Made by a program: the position numbers and the translations under genes. Shown here piece after piece: positions 45,226-58,018 of a stretch of 64,000 bases of DNA (position 1 is the stretch's first letter; every line of letters begins with the position of its first letter). The DNA is from Anisodus tanguticus (lineage: Eukaryota > Streptophyta > Magnoliopsida > Solanales > Solanaceae), in contig CM067559.1 in assembly GCA_034509755.1 (NCBI GenBank), forward strand, positions 28,634,032-28,698,031, in the 5' to 3' direction. The notes under the pieces were generated by a model. The model was given only the letters and a program-made list of their open reading frames with translations. It was not told the origin of the DNA and made no database searches.

Positions 45226-46685
45226 TGAAAGTATATTTATGTTCTAGAGACAATCTGTATTAGGACAAATGTACTTTATACACATTCATATTATCATTAA
45301 TGGAGATTAATATTTTGGAATTTGCAAATTATTGAATTATTAATTGATTGTTTCTAATATTCTATAATATGCATTCCTGGAGGTTACGTTGTTATTAATA
45401 GTGTGAGATATTAATATTATAACGTAACTCTTAAAATAGCCTCGACTAATGATCATCGAGAATGGGATATCGATGATATGTGATAAGTCGACATGTGGTC
45501 TGCATCACATTCTTAGAGGATGTGGTTTGTCTCACATGCTACGAGTAATGGCTACTCATAATGGACACATGGATACTTTGAAAGTATTGGTATACCCTGC
45601 TGATATATTGTTTGTTATACATGTCTAAAGTATGATCAGCGTGTGGGAGATAGAAGTCCTTAGACTTGAGGTCAATACGCGCCTTATCTACAAAGTAATG
45701 TACTTTGATCCTGTCCTAAGCTCAAGTGCCTTATAGGTTGAGATACGGCTTGTATTGGGTACATTACGATGTGGATTAAAGGTGGTAGTTGAGACAAGAT
45801 TATGATTCATTCCTCGAATGCATATTCGAGAGAACACTCGGATTCTTAGTGATATTAAGTTGACTAAGTCGTTGGCCAACGCAATAGACGTATTTAGAAT
45901 ATGGTCTAGTTGTCAACTAATATAGATGAGATACAATGACTAAGCCATTTGGATAGACATTTGACCAATCCTAAGCTTGATCAGGTGTGTCGTGAATGAA
46001 AGGATTTCATCTTACCACATAAAGGTTAAGTTTACTGGATTCGCATAAACGTACTTCACATATTGAGTTCGTCTTGCGACGCTATCTAGGAGTTCCACGT
46101 AGACCTTAATTTGATTAATGTCGATAAGAGAAGGCATGTAGGGTCACCTATGTCGATTATCCGTTCGATCTAAGTGGTCTAGTTGTCAACTAATATAGAT
46201 GAGATACAATGACTAAGCCATTTGAATTTCTGGAGTCTTTATCTACTATAAGAAGGACACGTGGTTTCCCTTTCAATTGCAAGCTCCAAGCTTCAATGTA
46301 CTTCTCTTACGAAAAGCTAGGAAATTCGGCAGAGGTTCGAGAGAGTTTTAATTCTAACTCTCTAAGGCCTAGAATGATAATCTGAAATTAGTGTGTGAAT
46401 AATGAAGAGAATGCCTCTCTTTATAGGTCAAAATTAGGTCAAACCCGAATTAGGGCTTGACCTTAGGCCTGACCTAAAAATCGAGGCAGAGGCATCGCGA
46501 CCCTACATGCCCATCATATAGTAGATAAAGACTCCAGAAATTCTAACATGTAAGTTAATGCTTTATATTACAGGTTTGATTATTGTATAACCATACCAGA
46601 AATGTTGTTAGGGTAAGTAAGAAACAAAATTTTTAAACTTCCATTGTGCCTTACTTATATGCTTTGAACCAAACAAATCCCTACA
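45226..46685 (+). repeat. Copia-B 5' LTR, copy 2, with internal inversion
   Basis: TGAAAGTATATTTATG to AATCCCTACA, 1,460 bp. From 46,175 it departs from every other copy. First comes a ~49-bp piece copied from elsewhere in the LTR (46,175-46,223, matching about 45,900-45,950). Then come 281 bp in reverse orientation (46,224-46,504, equal to 6,304-6,584 of copy 1), a 13-bp filler, and the normal sequence from 46,518. About 160 bp are lost. The TATA box is now on the minus strand (46,419-46,425). Confidence 0.9.
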
Positions 46686-48255
46686 ATGATATATGAGCCC
46701 AGGTTGATTCAATGGTTATATAACAATTGAATAAAGTAATAATATGGGTTAAAAATAAAATTGGATTAAAATGAGGTTTCTTGAAATCCTACATGTCTTG
46801 AACGAATGTTGACCTTTAGATATCACCCTAAATTATCTCTTACGCTAACTTGAGGAAGTCATTCCGCTCTAACTAGAACTAAGGCAAAAGTGTGTTGTCC
46901 GGCTCATTGCATGGTGCACGGCTAAGAACGGGTAAGAACGGATGATGGTCGATATGGGCATTATTGATAATGGTGGGTGATGATAAAGGACCTACGAATT
47001 GATCCCTAAATCTGATTTAGGGGTTGAACGATTTTGAAAATCAACAAAGAAACGTTAGTCAGGACATCAGCGTCGCGACCCTATGGAAAGGCATCGCGAC
47101 GCTTGCTAGGGTTTTAGGGCAGCGCCGCGGCTCCATGGTGGAGCGTCGCGGCGCTAATGCTTCATTTCAAAACTTGGACTCACTGGACAATAGGCACCGC
47201 GACTCCATGGTAGAGCGTCGCGGCGCTAATGCATTTGCAGAAGCATAAATATTTATGCCCTTGCAGTGTCGCGGCTCTATGGTGGACCGTCGCGGCGCTA
47301 ATGCATTTTGCAGAAGCCGAAAGTTTTCTTCCTCAGTGGCGTCGCAGCCTTAATGATTAGCGCCGCGGCCCCACCTGTCTAGAAACAAAAAAAATCAGAG
47401 TTCAGAATGTTTAACCCAAGATTATTATTATATAGTATAATCGATAAGTATACTATTTATGTGCTAAATGTCAAAATGTTTGTCATTTACATTTCTAGAA
47501 TAGCGTCTGCTATAACTGTTTGGCAGGCAGCGCCCAGTATTTGATTAAACCATCTTATATCATGCATATTGTGTTGACGGTTCCCAACTATATGTGTCAT
47601 TAGGTTTGCATGATGTTAAGATGTCATATTAGATTTGGCGTAAAAGAGTTGATCTTGGTTAAAATCCTGAATTAAAATGTTCCCCAAAACTTTAAATACA
47701 AGTCTAAATTAAAACGCATCATTCATTATAATTGTTAGAGTGCAAAATCCTTTTCGGCGATATGAGTATTTATGCCAAAGCATTTGCTCTAAGTCTACGA
47801 GAACCCAGACTCTTTCATAGATGTGTTTTAATGTAAAGGTAAAAGATAAACTTTTGTGGGTATTTACACCAAAGTGTTTGCTCACAAAGGCCAAATTTGC
47901 TTAGATACATAAACGCATTCGTGTAATGGGGTTGACTTGCTCCAAAGTGTCGGACTAATCTAAGAACGCAAGATTAAATGTAAATTTGATCAACCAAGAG
48001 TTGCAAATAAGTTTTGCAATTGGTTTAGAACCTACCAAGATCTGTTATTGAAGTTATCAGCCAAAGCAAACGCGGAGATAGAATAGGCTTGGATCTTGGC
48101 TCATTATGACCTAAATTAATATAGGCATGTAATCTACCATGGCATCATAGAAGTATGTTAAAATATCCATGTTGATTAGCCTAAATGAATGTGTATAATA
48201 GGAAACAAATTTTGAGTTTGATTTCCAGTCTATCTAATTATTCAGATTATTAAAG
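46686..48255 (+). other. Copia-B primer site and leader, copy 2
   Basis: Primer site ATGATATATGAGCCCAGG at 46,686-46,703, then a leader without conserved coding sequence except the hairpin repeats at 47,068-47,360. Frames at 47,024-47,248 (plus) and 47,709-47,894 (minus) are not recognised as genes. Confidence 0.7.
47068..47360 (+). repeat. GC-rich hairpin repeats in Copia-B leader, copy 2 (four units)
   Basis: Same units as in copy 1 plus an extra one at about 47,069-47,105 (AGCGTCGCGACCC, loop, GCATCGCGACGCT) that is collapsed in copy 1. Arms are reverse complements in each unit. Base changes between units are mostly C-to-T or G-to-A. Confidence 0.82.
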
Positions 48256-49073
48256 ATGTCGAGCTTAATGTTGATTGAGATGAACAAACTTACTGGAGCG
48301 AACTACCTTCATTGGCTAAGGAATTTGCGAATAGTGCTGAGATAAGAGAAAATAAAATACGTGTTGGACACGGTGTTCCCAACAGTCCCTGCGACAGACT
48401 CTGCTGAATATGCCTCATTTAATAAGGATGCTTACCAGAAACACCTAGATGATGCCACTTCAGCGCAGTGCGTTATGTTGTCTTACATGTCTATGGAACG
48501 TCAGAGACAACATGAGAACATAGGACCCAATGAGATGCTCAAACACTTGAAGAGTCTCTATGACTCACAATCCCAGACTATGGAATATGAGTTACTAATA
48601 GAACTCTTTAAGTGTAAGCTCAATGAATGGGTCCAGGTCTCGCAGCATTTGTTGAATATGATAGGGCTGATAGAGAGGTTTGCTTCCATTGTAACGAAGC
48701 TTGTAAAGAATATAGCTATCACTCTCATCATGAACTCTCTCTCTCTCGCTCTTTTGAGAACTTCATAGTGAACTTCAATACGAATAGAACGAAGGCGACT
48801 CTGCCGGAGCTGCACAACATGCTTAAAACCTTTGAGTCTTCCACTTCCAAAGGCAAAGTTGTGCTCATGGTGAGCTCTTTTAGCCAACCCAAGCCGAAAG
48901 GCAAGGAATGGCAAAAGAAGAAGAAGGGAAAAGAAATCACTGCGCCCTCAGCTATGAAGCCTAAGGTAGGTGTGAAGAAGAAGGTAAATCCGGCTAAGTA
49001 TGAATGCCTCAACTGCCACAAGAAGGGCAGTGGAAAAAGGACTGCACGACACCAGGAGGAGGAAAATCACTAG
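48256..49073 (+). pseudogene. Copia-B gag, copy 2
   Basis: ATG 48,256, with the early TAA shared with copy 1, then open 48,361-48,768 and, after a frame change in the CTCTCTCT run at 48,736, 48,770-49,073. The zinc knuckle begins CLNCHKKG, and a one-base loss puts WKKDC in the next frame, as in copy 1, so this lesion predates the duplication. Confidence 0.85.
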
Positions 49074-52000
49074 GTGCTCCTGCCTTTGGTGGACAAGGTA
49101 TGTACGTCATTGAAATAAATATGTCTATAAATAACTCTCATTCCTGGTTATTGGATACCGCTTGTGGCTCACACATTTGTACAAATGTGCAGGGGCTAAC
49201 TGATAGCAGGAAGGTTGGACTAAGGGATGTAGACCTACGCGTTGGAAACGGAGCACTAGTGGATGCTGAGCGTGTAGGGACTTATAGATTAAATTTGCCT
49301 TCTGGATATTGTTTAGTGTTGAATCATTGCTTCTATGTACCCTCATTAATGAGGAATATCATTTCTATCCCAGTTTTGGACATGGAGGGTTTTTCCTCGT
49401 ATATTTATAATGGCATTCAAGTATTGTCTTTTGATAATATTATATGTGGAACTGCTCCTCTTGTGGATGGATTATATACACTAAACTGTAGTCGAGAGAT
49501 ATTCAATGTACAAAATAAACGAGCCAAGATAAGTAATAGAAACTCTACCTACATATGGCACTACAGACTTGGTCATATCAATGAATCAAAGATAGCAAGG
49601 TTGAGAAAGTTAGACTACCTCGAACCATTTGACTTGGAGGCTTATGGTAACTGTGAATCTTGCTTGAGAGGAAAGATGACCAATAAACCACTTTCTGGGA
49701 AAGGTGTGCGAGCCAAAAAGGTGTTTGAGTTGGTCCATACTGATGTATGTGGGTCATTCTCGACTCAAGCTAAAGGAGGCTTCCCATACTTCATAACTTT
49801 TACTGATGACTTCACAAGGTATGGATATGTGTATCTTATGAGACACAAATCCGAGGCTTTTGAGAAGCTCAAGGAGTACAATTCGGAAGTAGAGAAGTAA
49901 CTTATAACAAGTATCAAGACCCTTCAATCGGATCGAGGAGGTAAATACTTGAGCAACGATTTTCTAGATTACTTAAACCTACATGGAGTCCAATCAGAAT
50001 GGACACCTCCTGGAACACCACAGATGAATGGTGTTGCCGAAAGGAGAAATCGAACCTTATTGGATATGGTTCGATCCGTGATGCGCTCCCGAGCTCTACC
50101 GACATACCTTTGGGGACATGCTATACAAACCTCGATATATATTCTAAATAGGATTCCTTCCAAGTCAGTAGAAAATACACCCTATGAGATATGGTGTGGA
50201 AAGAAGCCAACTCTTAAACATATGAGACCCTGGGGTGCCCTGCATATGTTAAGAAGATGCTCACTGACATGTTGAAATCCAAAAGTGAGAGATGTAACTT
50301 CGTGGGGTATCCAAAGGAAACTAAGGGATACTACTTCTATCTTCCTGGAGAACATAAGGTCATTGTTTCCAGGAACGCAACTTTCCTTGAAGAAGAATAT
50401 GTCTACAAGAAACACAGCAGCACAGAGATAGAACTTGAAGAAATTCAAGAACCACAAGATAACACAGAAGTTTAACCCTTGTCAAATGACCAAAACAAGG
50501 ATTCAGTGGGAGTATCTAGTGAAGATTGGGTACTTAGAGTACGCCCTTCAGCCAGTGGGAGTGCTGTGAGAGATAGTGCAGAAATGCAAAACACTCATAC
50601 ACAACCAATGGAAGATCATACAATGGTTGTACATCATTCCATTCATGAAATACATGAAAATGACATTCCTAAAAGCTTTCAAGGTGATGGATTGTCCAAC
50701 ACACAAAAGTCTTCTCACAATCGGAATGCACAAACACTGAAACGCAGAATAGCCAACTCCGTAGGACCACTTGGACTCATCGTCTGCCTGAAAGACATAA
50801 TCTCCTTATTGAAACACACAATGAGATAGATATTCTTGATAACAATGAACCTACAACCTACAGCGAAGCTATGTTAGACATTGATTAGCAGAGAGGGCAA
50901 GAAGCAGATGGATTCGATGTACATAAATCAAGTTTGGAACTTGGTTGATTTGCCAACAAGGGTTAGACCCATAGGATACAAGTGTTTCTTCAAGAAGAAG
51001 ATTGATGCATATGGCAAAGTACATACTTATAAAGCAAGATTAGTGGCTAAAGGTTATAATCAACGACCTGGGGTCGATTATGATGAAACCTTTTCACCTG
51101 TTGCTAAGATTAAGTCCATTCGGATTTTGCTTGCAATAGCTGCATATTATGACTATGACATTTGGCAAATGGACGTCAAAACTGCTTTCCTCAATGGTAA
51201 TCTAGTTGAGGAGGTGTATATGAAACAACCTGAGGGTTTTTCAATTGAGTCCAAACCAAATGTTGTATGCAAGCTACAAAAGTCCATTTATGGGCTTAAG
51301 CAAGCCTCGATGAGTTGGAACATTTGCTTCGACAAGGCTATCAAGTCTTTTGATTTCGTCAGAAGCAAAGAGGATCCATGTGTTTATAGTAAATGCAAAG
51401 ATGGGAGTATTGCCTTCATTATCATATATGTAGATGACATATTAATAATGAGAGACAATAAGACTTTCCTGCAGTCAGTCAAGGAGTGGTTGTCCAGTAC
51501 CTTCATGATGAAGGATTTAGGTGAAGCCTGCTACATTCTGGGGATTAGAATCTATAGAGATAGACCTAACAGATTGTTGGGGTTGTCACAGTCAGTCTAC
51601 ATAGACAAAGTCCTTAGACGTTTTTCTATGAAAAATTCCAAGAAAGGCGATCTACCTATGGGCCAAGGCATCAAGTTATCTAAGAAGGATAGTCCTTCTA
51701 ATACTATAGAACTTGAACGCATGAAAAGGATCCCATATGCTTCGGCTATAGGATCGATCATGTATGTCATGACCTGTACTAGGCCAGATGTGGCCTTTGC
51801 ACTTAGTATGACTTGCAAATTCTAGCAGAATCCTGGGGAAGAACACTAGAAGGCAGTCAAGAGTATTCTTAAGTATCTTAGACGAACTAAAGATTACTTC
51901 TTAGTCTATGGTGGAGAAGAAAAGCTAGTTGTTACTGGGTACACTGATGCTAGCCTCCAAACTGATGTTGATGACTACAAATCTCAGTCTGGTACACGTT

Positions 52001-52408
52001 CATTTTCAATGGTGGAGCAATAAGCTGGAAAAGTTCCAAACAAGCTACAACTGTTGATTCAACAATAGAAGTTGAGTACATTACTGGATCGGAAGCTGGT
52101 AAAGAAGTTGTTGCGATATCTGAGTTCCTGAAGGAACTAGGGTTGTTCCAAGTGCCACTTGTCCAATAACGGTTTATTGTGACAACACTGGTGCGATTGC
52201 GCAAGCTAAGGAACCAAGATCAACCAACAGAAACAAGCATATACCAAGGAAGTACTATTTACAAAGGGAGATGGTGAAGACTGAAGAAATTAGATTAGAC
52301 TATGTTCCCACAGACGATAATCTAGCTGACCCATTCACTAAACCATTAAGCTTAGTCAAGCATAATGGTCATTTTGAGAATATGGGCATTAGAGATGTTG
52401 GAGATTAG
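49004..52408 (+). pseudogene. Copia-B pol (protease, integrase, RT, RNase H), copy 2
   Basis: Protease to first part of integrase is one open frame of 298 codons (49,004-49,900): LDTACGSHI, WHYRLGHINESK, CESCLRGK, HTDVCGSF. A TAA at 49,898 interrupts it; SDRGGKYLS and NGVAERRNR follow. A frameshift lies near 50,245. RT is open at 50,881-51,825 with QMDVKTAFLNG and YVDDI; a TAG at 51,823 and further breaks in RNase H follow. It ends ADPFTKPLS and TAG at 52,406. Confidence 0.88.
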
Positions 52409-52417
52409 CTCTAGGCC

Positions 52418-52428
52418 AAGTGGGAGAT
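52418..52428 (+). other. Copia-B polypurine tract, copy 2
   Basis: AAGTGGGAGAT directly before the 3' LTR. Confidence 0.75.
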
Positions 52429-53867
52429 TGAAAGTATATTTATGTTCTAGAGACAATCTGTATTAGGATAAATGTATTTTATACACATTTATATTATCAT
52501 TAATGAAGATTAATATTTTGGCATTTGCAAATTATTGAATTATTAATTGATTGTTTGTAATATTCTATAATATGCATCCCTGGAGGTTACGCTGTTATTG
52601 ATAGTGTGAGATATTAATATTATAATGTAACTCTTAAAATAGCCTCGACTAATGATCATCGAGAATGAAATATCAATGATATGTGACAAGTCGACATGTG
52701 GTCAGCATCACATTCTTAGAGGATGTAGTATGTTACACCTGCTATGAGTAATGGCTACTCGTGATGGACACATGGATACTTTGGAAGTATTGGTATACTC
52801 TGCTGATATAATGTTTGTTATACTTGTCTAAAGTATGATCAGCGTGTGGGAGATAGAAGTCCTTAGACTTGAGGTCAATACGCGTCTTATCTACAAAGTA
52901 ATGTACTTTGATCCCGTCCTAAGCTCAAATGCCTTATAGGTTGAGATACGGCTTGTATTGGGTTCATTACGATGTGGGTTAAAGGTGGTAGTTGAGCCAA
53001 GATTATGATTCATTCCTCGAATGCATATTTGAGAGAACACTGACTAAGCCATTTGGATAGACATTTGACCAATCCTAAGCTTGATCAGGTGTGTCGTGAA
53101 TGAAAGGATTTTATCTTACCACATAAAGGTTAAGTCTACTGGATTCGCGTAAACGTACTTCACATATTGAGTTCGTCTTGCGACGCCGTCTAGGAGTTCC
53201 ACGTAGACCTTAATTTGATTAATGTCGATATGAGAAGGCATGTAAGGTCACCTATGTCGATTATCCGTTTGATCTAAGGATGTATTGAGAGAGTAAATAA
53301 ATGTTCGATTTAGAATCGAGATATTTAAATGAATAATGATTATTTTAATTAAGTCAAAATTGGATTTTAGATTTAATTAAGAATGCACAGAAAATAAATC
53401 GAGATAGTGTAGGAGCACGCCGAGCGCCGCGGCGCACATACCCTAGGGTTGCGATGCCTCTGCCTCGATTTTTGGGTCAGGCCTAAGGTCAAACCCTAAT
53501 TCGGGTTTGACCTAATTTTGGCCTATAAAGAGAGGCATTCTCTTCATTATTCACACATTAATTTCAGATTATCATTCTAGGCCTTAGAGAGTTCGAATTA
53601 AAACTCTCTCGAACCTCTGCCGAATTTCCTAGCTTTCCGTAAGAGAAGTACATTGAAGCTTGGAGCTTGCAATTGAAAGGGCAACCACTTGTCCACCTTA
53701 TAGTAGATAAAGACTCCAGATATTCTAACCTGTAAGTTTATGTTTTATGTTACAGGTTTGATTGTTGTATAAGCATACCAGAAATGTTGTTGGGGTAAGT
53801 AAGAAATAAAATTTTTAAACTTCCGTTGTGCCTTACTTATATGCTTTGAACCCAACAAATCCCTACA
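52429..53867 (+). repeat. Copia-B 3' LTR, copy 2
   Basis: 1,439 bp, without the inversion seen in the 5' LTR. TATAAAG near 53,524 is in the normal orientation. It has lost about 80-100 bp around 53,041 relative to the 3' LTR of copy 1. Confidence 0.88.
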
Positions 53868-53932
53868 GATCAAAGTTTAGAAGTTTGAATTTTAAAATTC
53901 TAACTATGTCACATAAATTGGTACAGATGAAA
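53868..53932 (+). mobile_element. Right half of Stowaway-like MITE, copy 2
   Basis: Begins with the GATCA duplication and ends with the inverted repeat CACATAAATTGGTACAGATG, then TA at 53,933-53,934. Confidence 0.78.
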
Positions 53933-54511
53933 TAATATTTGGCCAACTTTTTCAATTATGCTCGTGGGCTAGCAGTCATCGTTATTGTTGCTACTTGAGG
54001 TTTCAGCTTATTATTTTCTAAATTTCTCTGTTCTAACCTTCCAAAGGTGAGATGTATTTGGTTGTGATACTGTAAATTAATGATTACGTTATTCTTCACA
54101 TTTTCCTAATTAATTTGATGATCTGTTATTTAAATGTTACTCATTCTGTTATATCACTTATTAAATCAATTTCAAAAGGTCTTATTTGGTTGTAATACTG
54201 TAAATTAATGATTATGTTATTTCTTCACATTTACCTAATTAATTTGATGATCTTTCTGTTAAATATTACTCATTCCGTTTCATATTAAATCTCACTTTTT
54301 TAAAATCAATTACAAAAGGTATCTTCTAAATCTGAAACCTTCTACATTTTAACTAACTCTATATTTTACATCCTTAATGAAGCAAGTTTTTAAACATAGA
54401 AAATCATATTATAGTCACTACACCAAAAGAGGTTTCTAGTGGTAACAAATTTTTCTTTTAGCGGCAATATTCATTGCCACAAAAATATTTACTGGCAATT
54501 GATTAAACAAC
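53933..54511 (+). other. AT-rich spacer, copy 2, with a ~130-bp direct repeat
   Basis: Counterpart of 14,077-14,656. The direct repeats lie at about 54,043-54,175 and 54,176-54,315. No gene is seen. Confidence 0.6.
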
Positions 54512-55258
54512 AACTTAACAATTGAGCAAAGGAAACTCAAGTGTAACTTTTGAAGAACTTTGAGTATAGTAACTTTGCTAGAGAGAAGAAGATGAATTCA
54601 GAAAATTCTGGAGTATTTTCTAAGTGTTGTGTAGTTTTTTTTTTCAATTGAGCCAAAGGCCTCAATTTATAGTGTAAGGAGAAGACCCCTCAACTTGCCA
54701 ACTTATGGCCTTCAATAGCCATGTAATGACACTTAATTGAGAGGTTACATTCAGCCAAATAATGGCTGAATTCAAGTGCCAATGCTCCAAACCCAGACTA
54801 AAGGTCAGAACTTTCCAACTTCCTGTCGCAACATTCTGCCTCCGAAGCATCGCGGCTCTGTGAATTAACGTTGTGGTGCCACGGCTCCAGTGACTGGCCA
54901 ACCAATTAGCACCGTGGCTCTGACGGTGTGGAACCGCGTCTCCAACGGTGTGGCACCGCGGCCCTTCACAACTCCGTGTCGATTTCCGACTCATTTCATC
55001 TTACACTTTGTACACTTCTTCCTTCATTTACCAACGTGGAATACTTTGTTATTTGTCCAATAACCGTCCATCATTCTATGTCTCAAACGTATTACATACG
55101 TACCAATATCTCTTTCACTAATGAAATTTGCGATACTTGGCACTACGTGTGCACATGTGCACGTGTGTGGAAACGACGTTTCCGACGTGCGGGGCCCCAA
55201 TTGTTTGAGTCATAAATAATGGGATATACTTAATTCCACATTTAGTAAATTTCCAACA
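54512..55258 (-). repeat. Copia-C 3' LTR, copy 2
   Basis: About 747 bp, minus strand, starting TGTTGGAAATTTAC at 55,258. It has one CTCCAACGGTGTGG unit where copy 1 has two or more, and a small GTGCACAT duplication near 55,150. Confidence 0.84.
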
Positions 55259-55918
55259 ATCCCCTCTTGAAAGAGATTTTGGCGCACACACATGATGCAT
55301 TTCCAGCAATGTTTCAACGGACCGATGTTGCATCTGGATAGGTGGCATACGCTTTGAACCTTCCATAGTTGAATACCATCCGACTTACTGCGCAGTGAAC
55401 GTGATGTCTTGAACCGTTAGTGTTTAGTGTAAGCCAAGTCAACAGTACCAACACATCAACTTCCCTTACTCAGTTCTTCGTAATGCTTTGTTCGTTGTGG
55501 CCGTGGACACTTCTTGGATTCTAAAGTGCGTTCATTTGAGGCGGCCTGTCCTCGCACTTAAATAGGATGTCTCCTACAAGGTATATTACTATACCCCACT
55601 TTACAACTGTTAGGAACCATTAAAAGTTTTCCCAAACCTAACCTCAACTGGTGATGACAATTAAAGATTTTGGAAACTTAGCCTTCACCCACACTGTAGA
55701 TAACACTTATTGTCTATCGTGGGAACAGCTTTGGATTTGGTGTTTCATCACAGAAATCACTGTCCGAAGTGCTCATGCTTCCACTGAAGCGATCAACTTA
55801 ACCTTTACAGCTTAGTTTTCCTATTGAACCTAATTTATGGGATCTCTAGTCAGTAAGGTTGGGTTACCACCGTATTAGTCCTTATACCTTGGGTTTTAAG
55901 CCTATTCCCCTAGACTGG
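55259..55918 (-). other. Copia-C 3' untranslated region and polypurine tract, copy 2
   Basis: AAGAGGGGAT on the minus strand at 55,259-55,268, then about 650 bp without a gene. Confidence 0.72.
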
Positions 55919-58017
55919 CAGAAACATCTGATCCTTGGGTAAGCCCTTTGTCAGTGGGTCTGCTATGTTATCCTTTTATTTTATATAATCAATGGATATT
56001 ATACATGTGGTGATCAGCTGCCTACGGTCTTATATCTCCGTCGAATATGATGAGACCTGTCGTTGTATATAGAATTTTGTGCCCTTCCTAGAGCCGACTG
56101 GCTGTCACAATGGATCATTACAGAAGGTACGGGTTTGTTCCAACAAGGAACATTCTCTAAGAAGTCGTGAAGCCACTCAGCTTCTTCTCATGCTTTGTCT
56201 AAAGCGATAAACTCTGATTCTATCATGGATCGGGCGATGCAAGTTTGCTTAGAGGATTTCCAAGACACAGCTCCACCACCAATTGTAAATACATACCCAC
56301 TGGTGGACTTGGTGTTCTCTATATCAGATATCCAGTTTGCATCATTGTACCCCTCTAGTACAGCTGGATATCTCGAATAATGCAACCTATAAGTTAGCGT
56401 GTATTTTAGGTATTGTAGTACCCGATTCAATGCCTTCCAATGATCATTACTCGGATTACGGGTAAACCTAGCCAACTTGTTGACTGCATAAGAAATATCA
56501 GGTCGGGTGCAGTTTGTTACGTACATCAAACTACCAATCACATGTGCATAATTCTCCTGGCATATGGGTGCACCACGATTTTTATCAAGATTTTGATTTC
56601 TATCCAGTGGTGACTTTATAGGCGAACTATCAAACATCCCAAACTTTCTCAACACTTCCTCGATGTAGTGAGACTGAGATAAGACCAATACGTCAGAGTC
56701 TTAGAGATCTTTAACCCTAAGATGACATCTGTAATACCCATATCCTTCATGTCGAAGCATTGTTTCAACATGTTCTTAGTCTCTAGAATCAAACTAGGAA
56801 CGCACCCTGTGATCAACATGTCATCTATATACAGGCATATCATGATGAACGAGTCAGAGTTACCTTTCATGTAGACACATTTGACACACTCATTAATGGC
56901 GAAACCCTTCGATAACAGAGTACTATTAAATTTTTGGTGTCATTGCTTCGGGGCTTGTTTCAGCCCGTACAGAGATTTGACAAGCCAACAGACTTTCTTC
57001 TCTTGCCCTGTAACCACATACCCCTCGGGTTGTTCCATATAGATTTCTTCTTCCAAATCACCATTAGGAAGGCTGTCTTGACATCCATTTGAAGTATCTC
57101 AAGGTCACACAATGCTTCTATTGTAATGAATACCCGTATGGACGTCATCCCAGACACCGGGGAGTACGTGTCAAAATAGTCAAGGCCTTCCTTTTGCCAA
57201 TAGCCCTTGACTACCAACCTGGCCTTGTACTTATCTATAGACCCATCTGCTTTATACTTCCATTTGAGTATCCACTTATAACCAAACGGTTTATTTCCCG
57301 GAGGAAGATCAACCAACTCCCAAGTATGGTTATGGAGAATGGAGTCTATTTTACTCTCAATAGGTTCTTTCCAGAGCGGTGCCTCTGGAGTTGACAATGC
57401 TTCAGCAATTTTCCTTGGTTCATCATCAACTATATAAGCTACAAAGTCAGGACCGAAAGATTTATCCTTCCTGGCCCTTTTACTTCACCTTGGTTCCATC
57501 TCTGGAGTCTCCAAGTTCTAAGAATCTAGAACACTAGATTCTGGATATTCAGCCACTTCGAAGTCCACTAGATCTGAACCATCTAGATCCGGGCAGTCAA
57601 CGACTCTTGGTTCCTGAGTGCTAGGTTCATAACTTCGTTTACGAGAGGTTATGTCTTTTTCCTTTCTAGGAAAGGTATCTTCAAAGAATTGAGCATTCCT
57701 TGATTCCATGATTGTACCCCCGTGGATATCTGGAATATCTGACTTATGCACTAAGAAGCCATAAGCACTACTGTTATTTGCATATCCAATGAAAATGCAA
57801 TCTACAGTCTTAGGCCCAATCTTGACCTGCTTTGACTTGGGTACTTTGACCTTTGCCAAACAACCCCACACATTTAAATATTTATAGGTGGGTTTCTTTC
57901 CCTTCCATAATTCATATGGAGTTTTGTCCTTACCCTTATGTGGGACTCTGTTAAGAATCATATTAGCAGTAAGGACAGCTTCTCCCCACAAAATGTAATC
58001 CTTAATAAGATTTCCCT
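55919..58017 (-). pseudogene. Copia-C integrase-RT-RNase H remnant, copy 2
   Basis: Integrase C-terminal part at 58,017-57,518 (WGEAVLTANMILNRVPHKG), RT 57,397-56,960 (TWELVDLPPGNKPFG, QMDVKTAFL), YIDDM near 56,832, RNase H 56,688-56,188, with the DPLTKGL motif near 55,950. Same truncation point at the viral junction as copy 1, so that junction predates the duplication. Confidence 0.86.
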
Positions 58018-58018
58018 G

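Larger units (their letters stand above)
45226..53867 (+). mobile_element. Copia-B LTR retrotransposon, copy 2
   Basis: 8,642 bp, TG...CA, with a perfect 5-bp target-site duplication GATCA at 45,221-45,225 and 53,868-53,872. Same internal order as copy 1 but with fewer stops in protease/integrase. Still defective. Confidence 0.94.
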
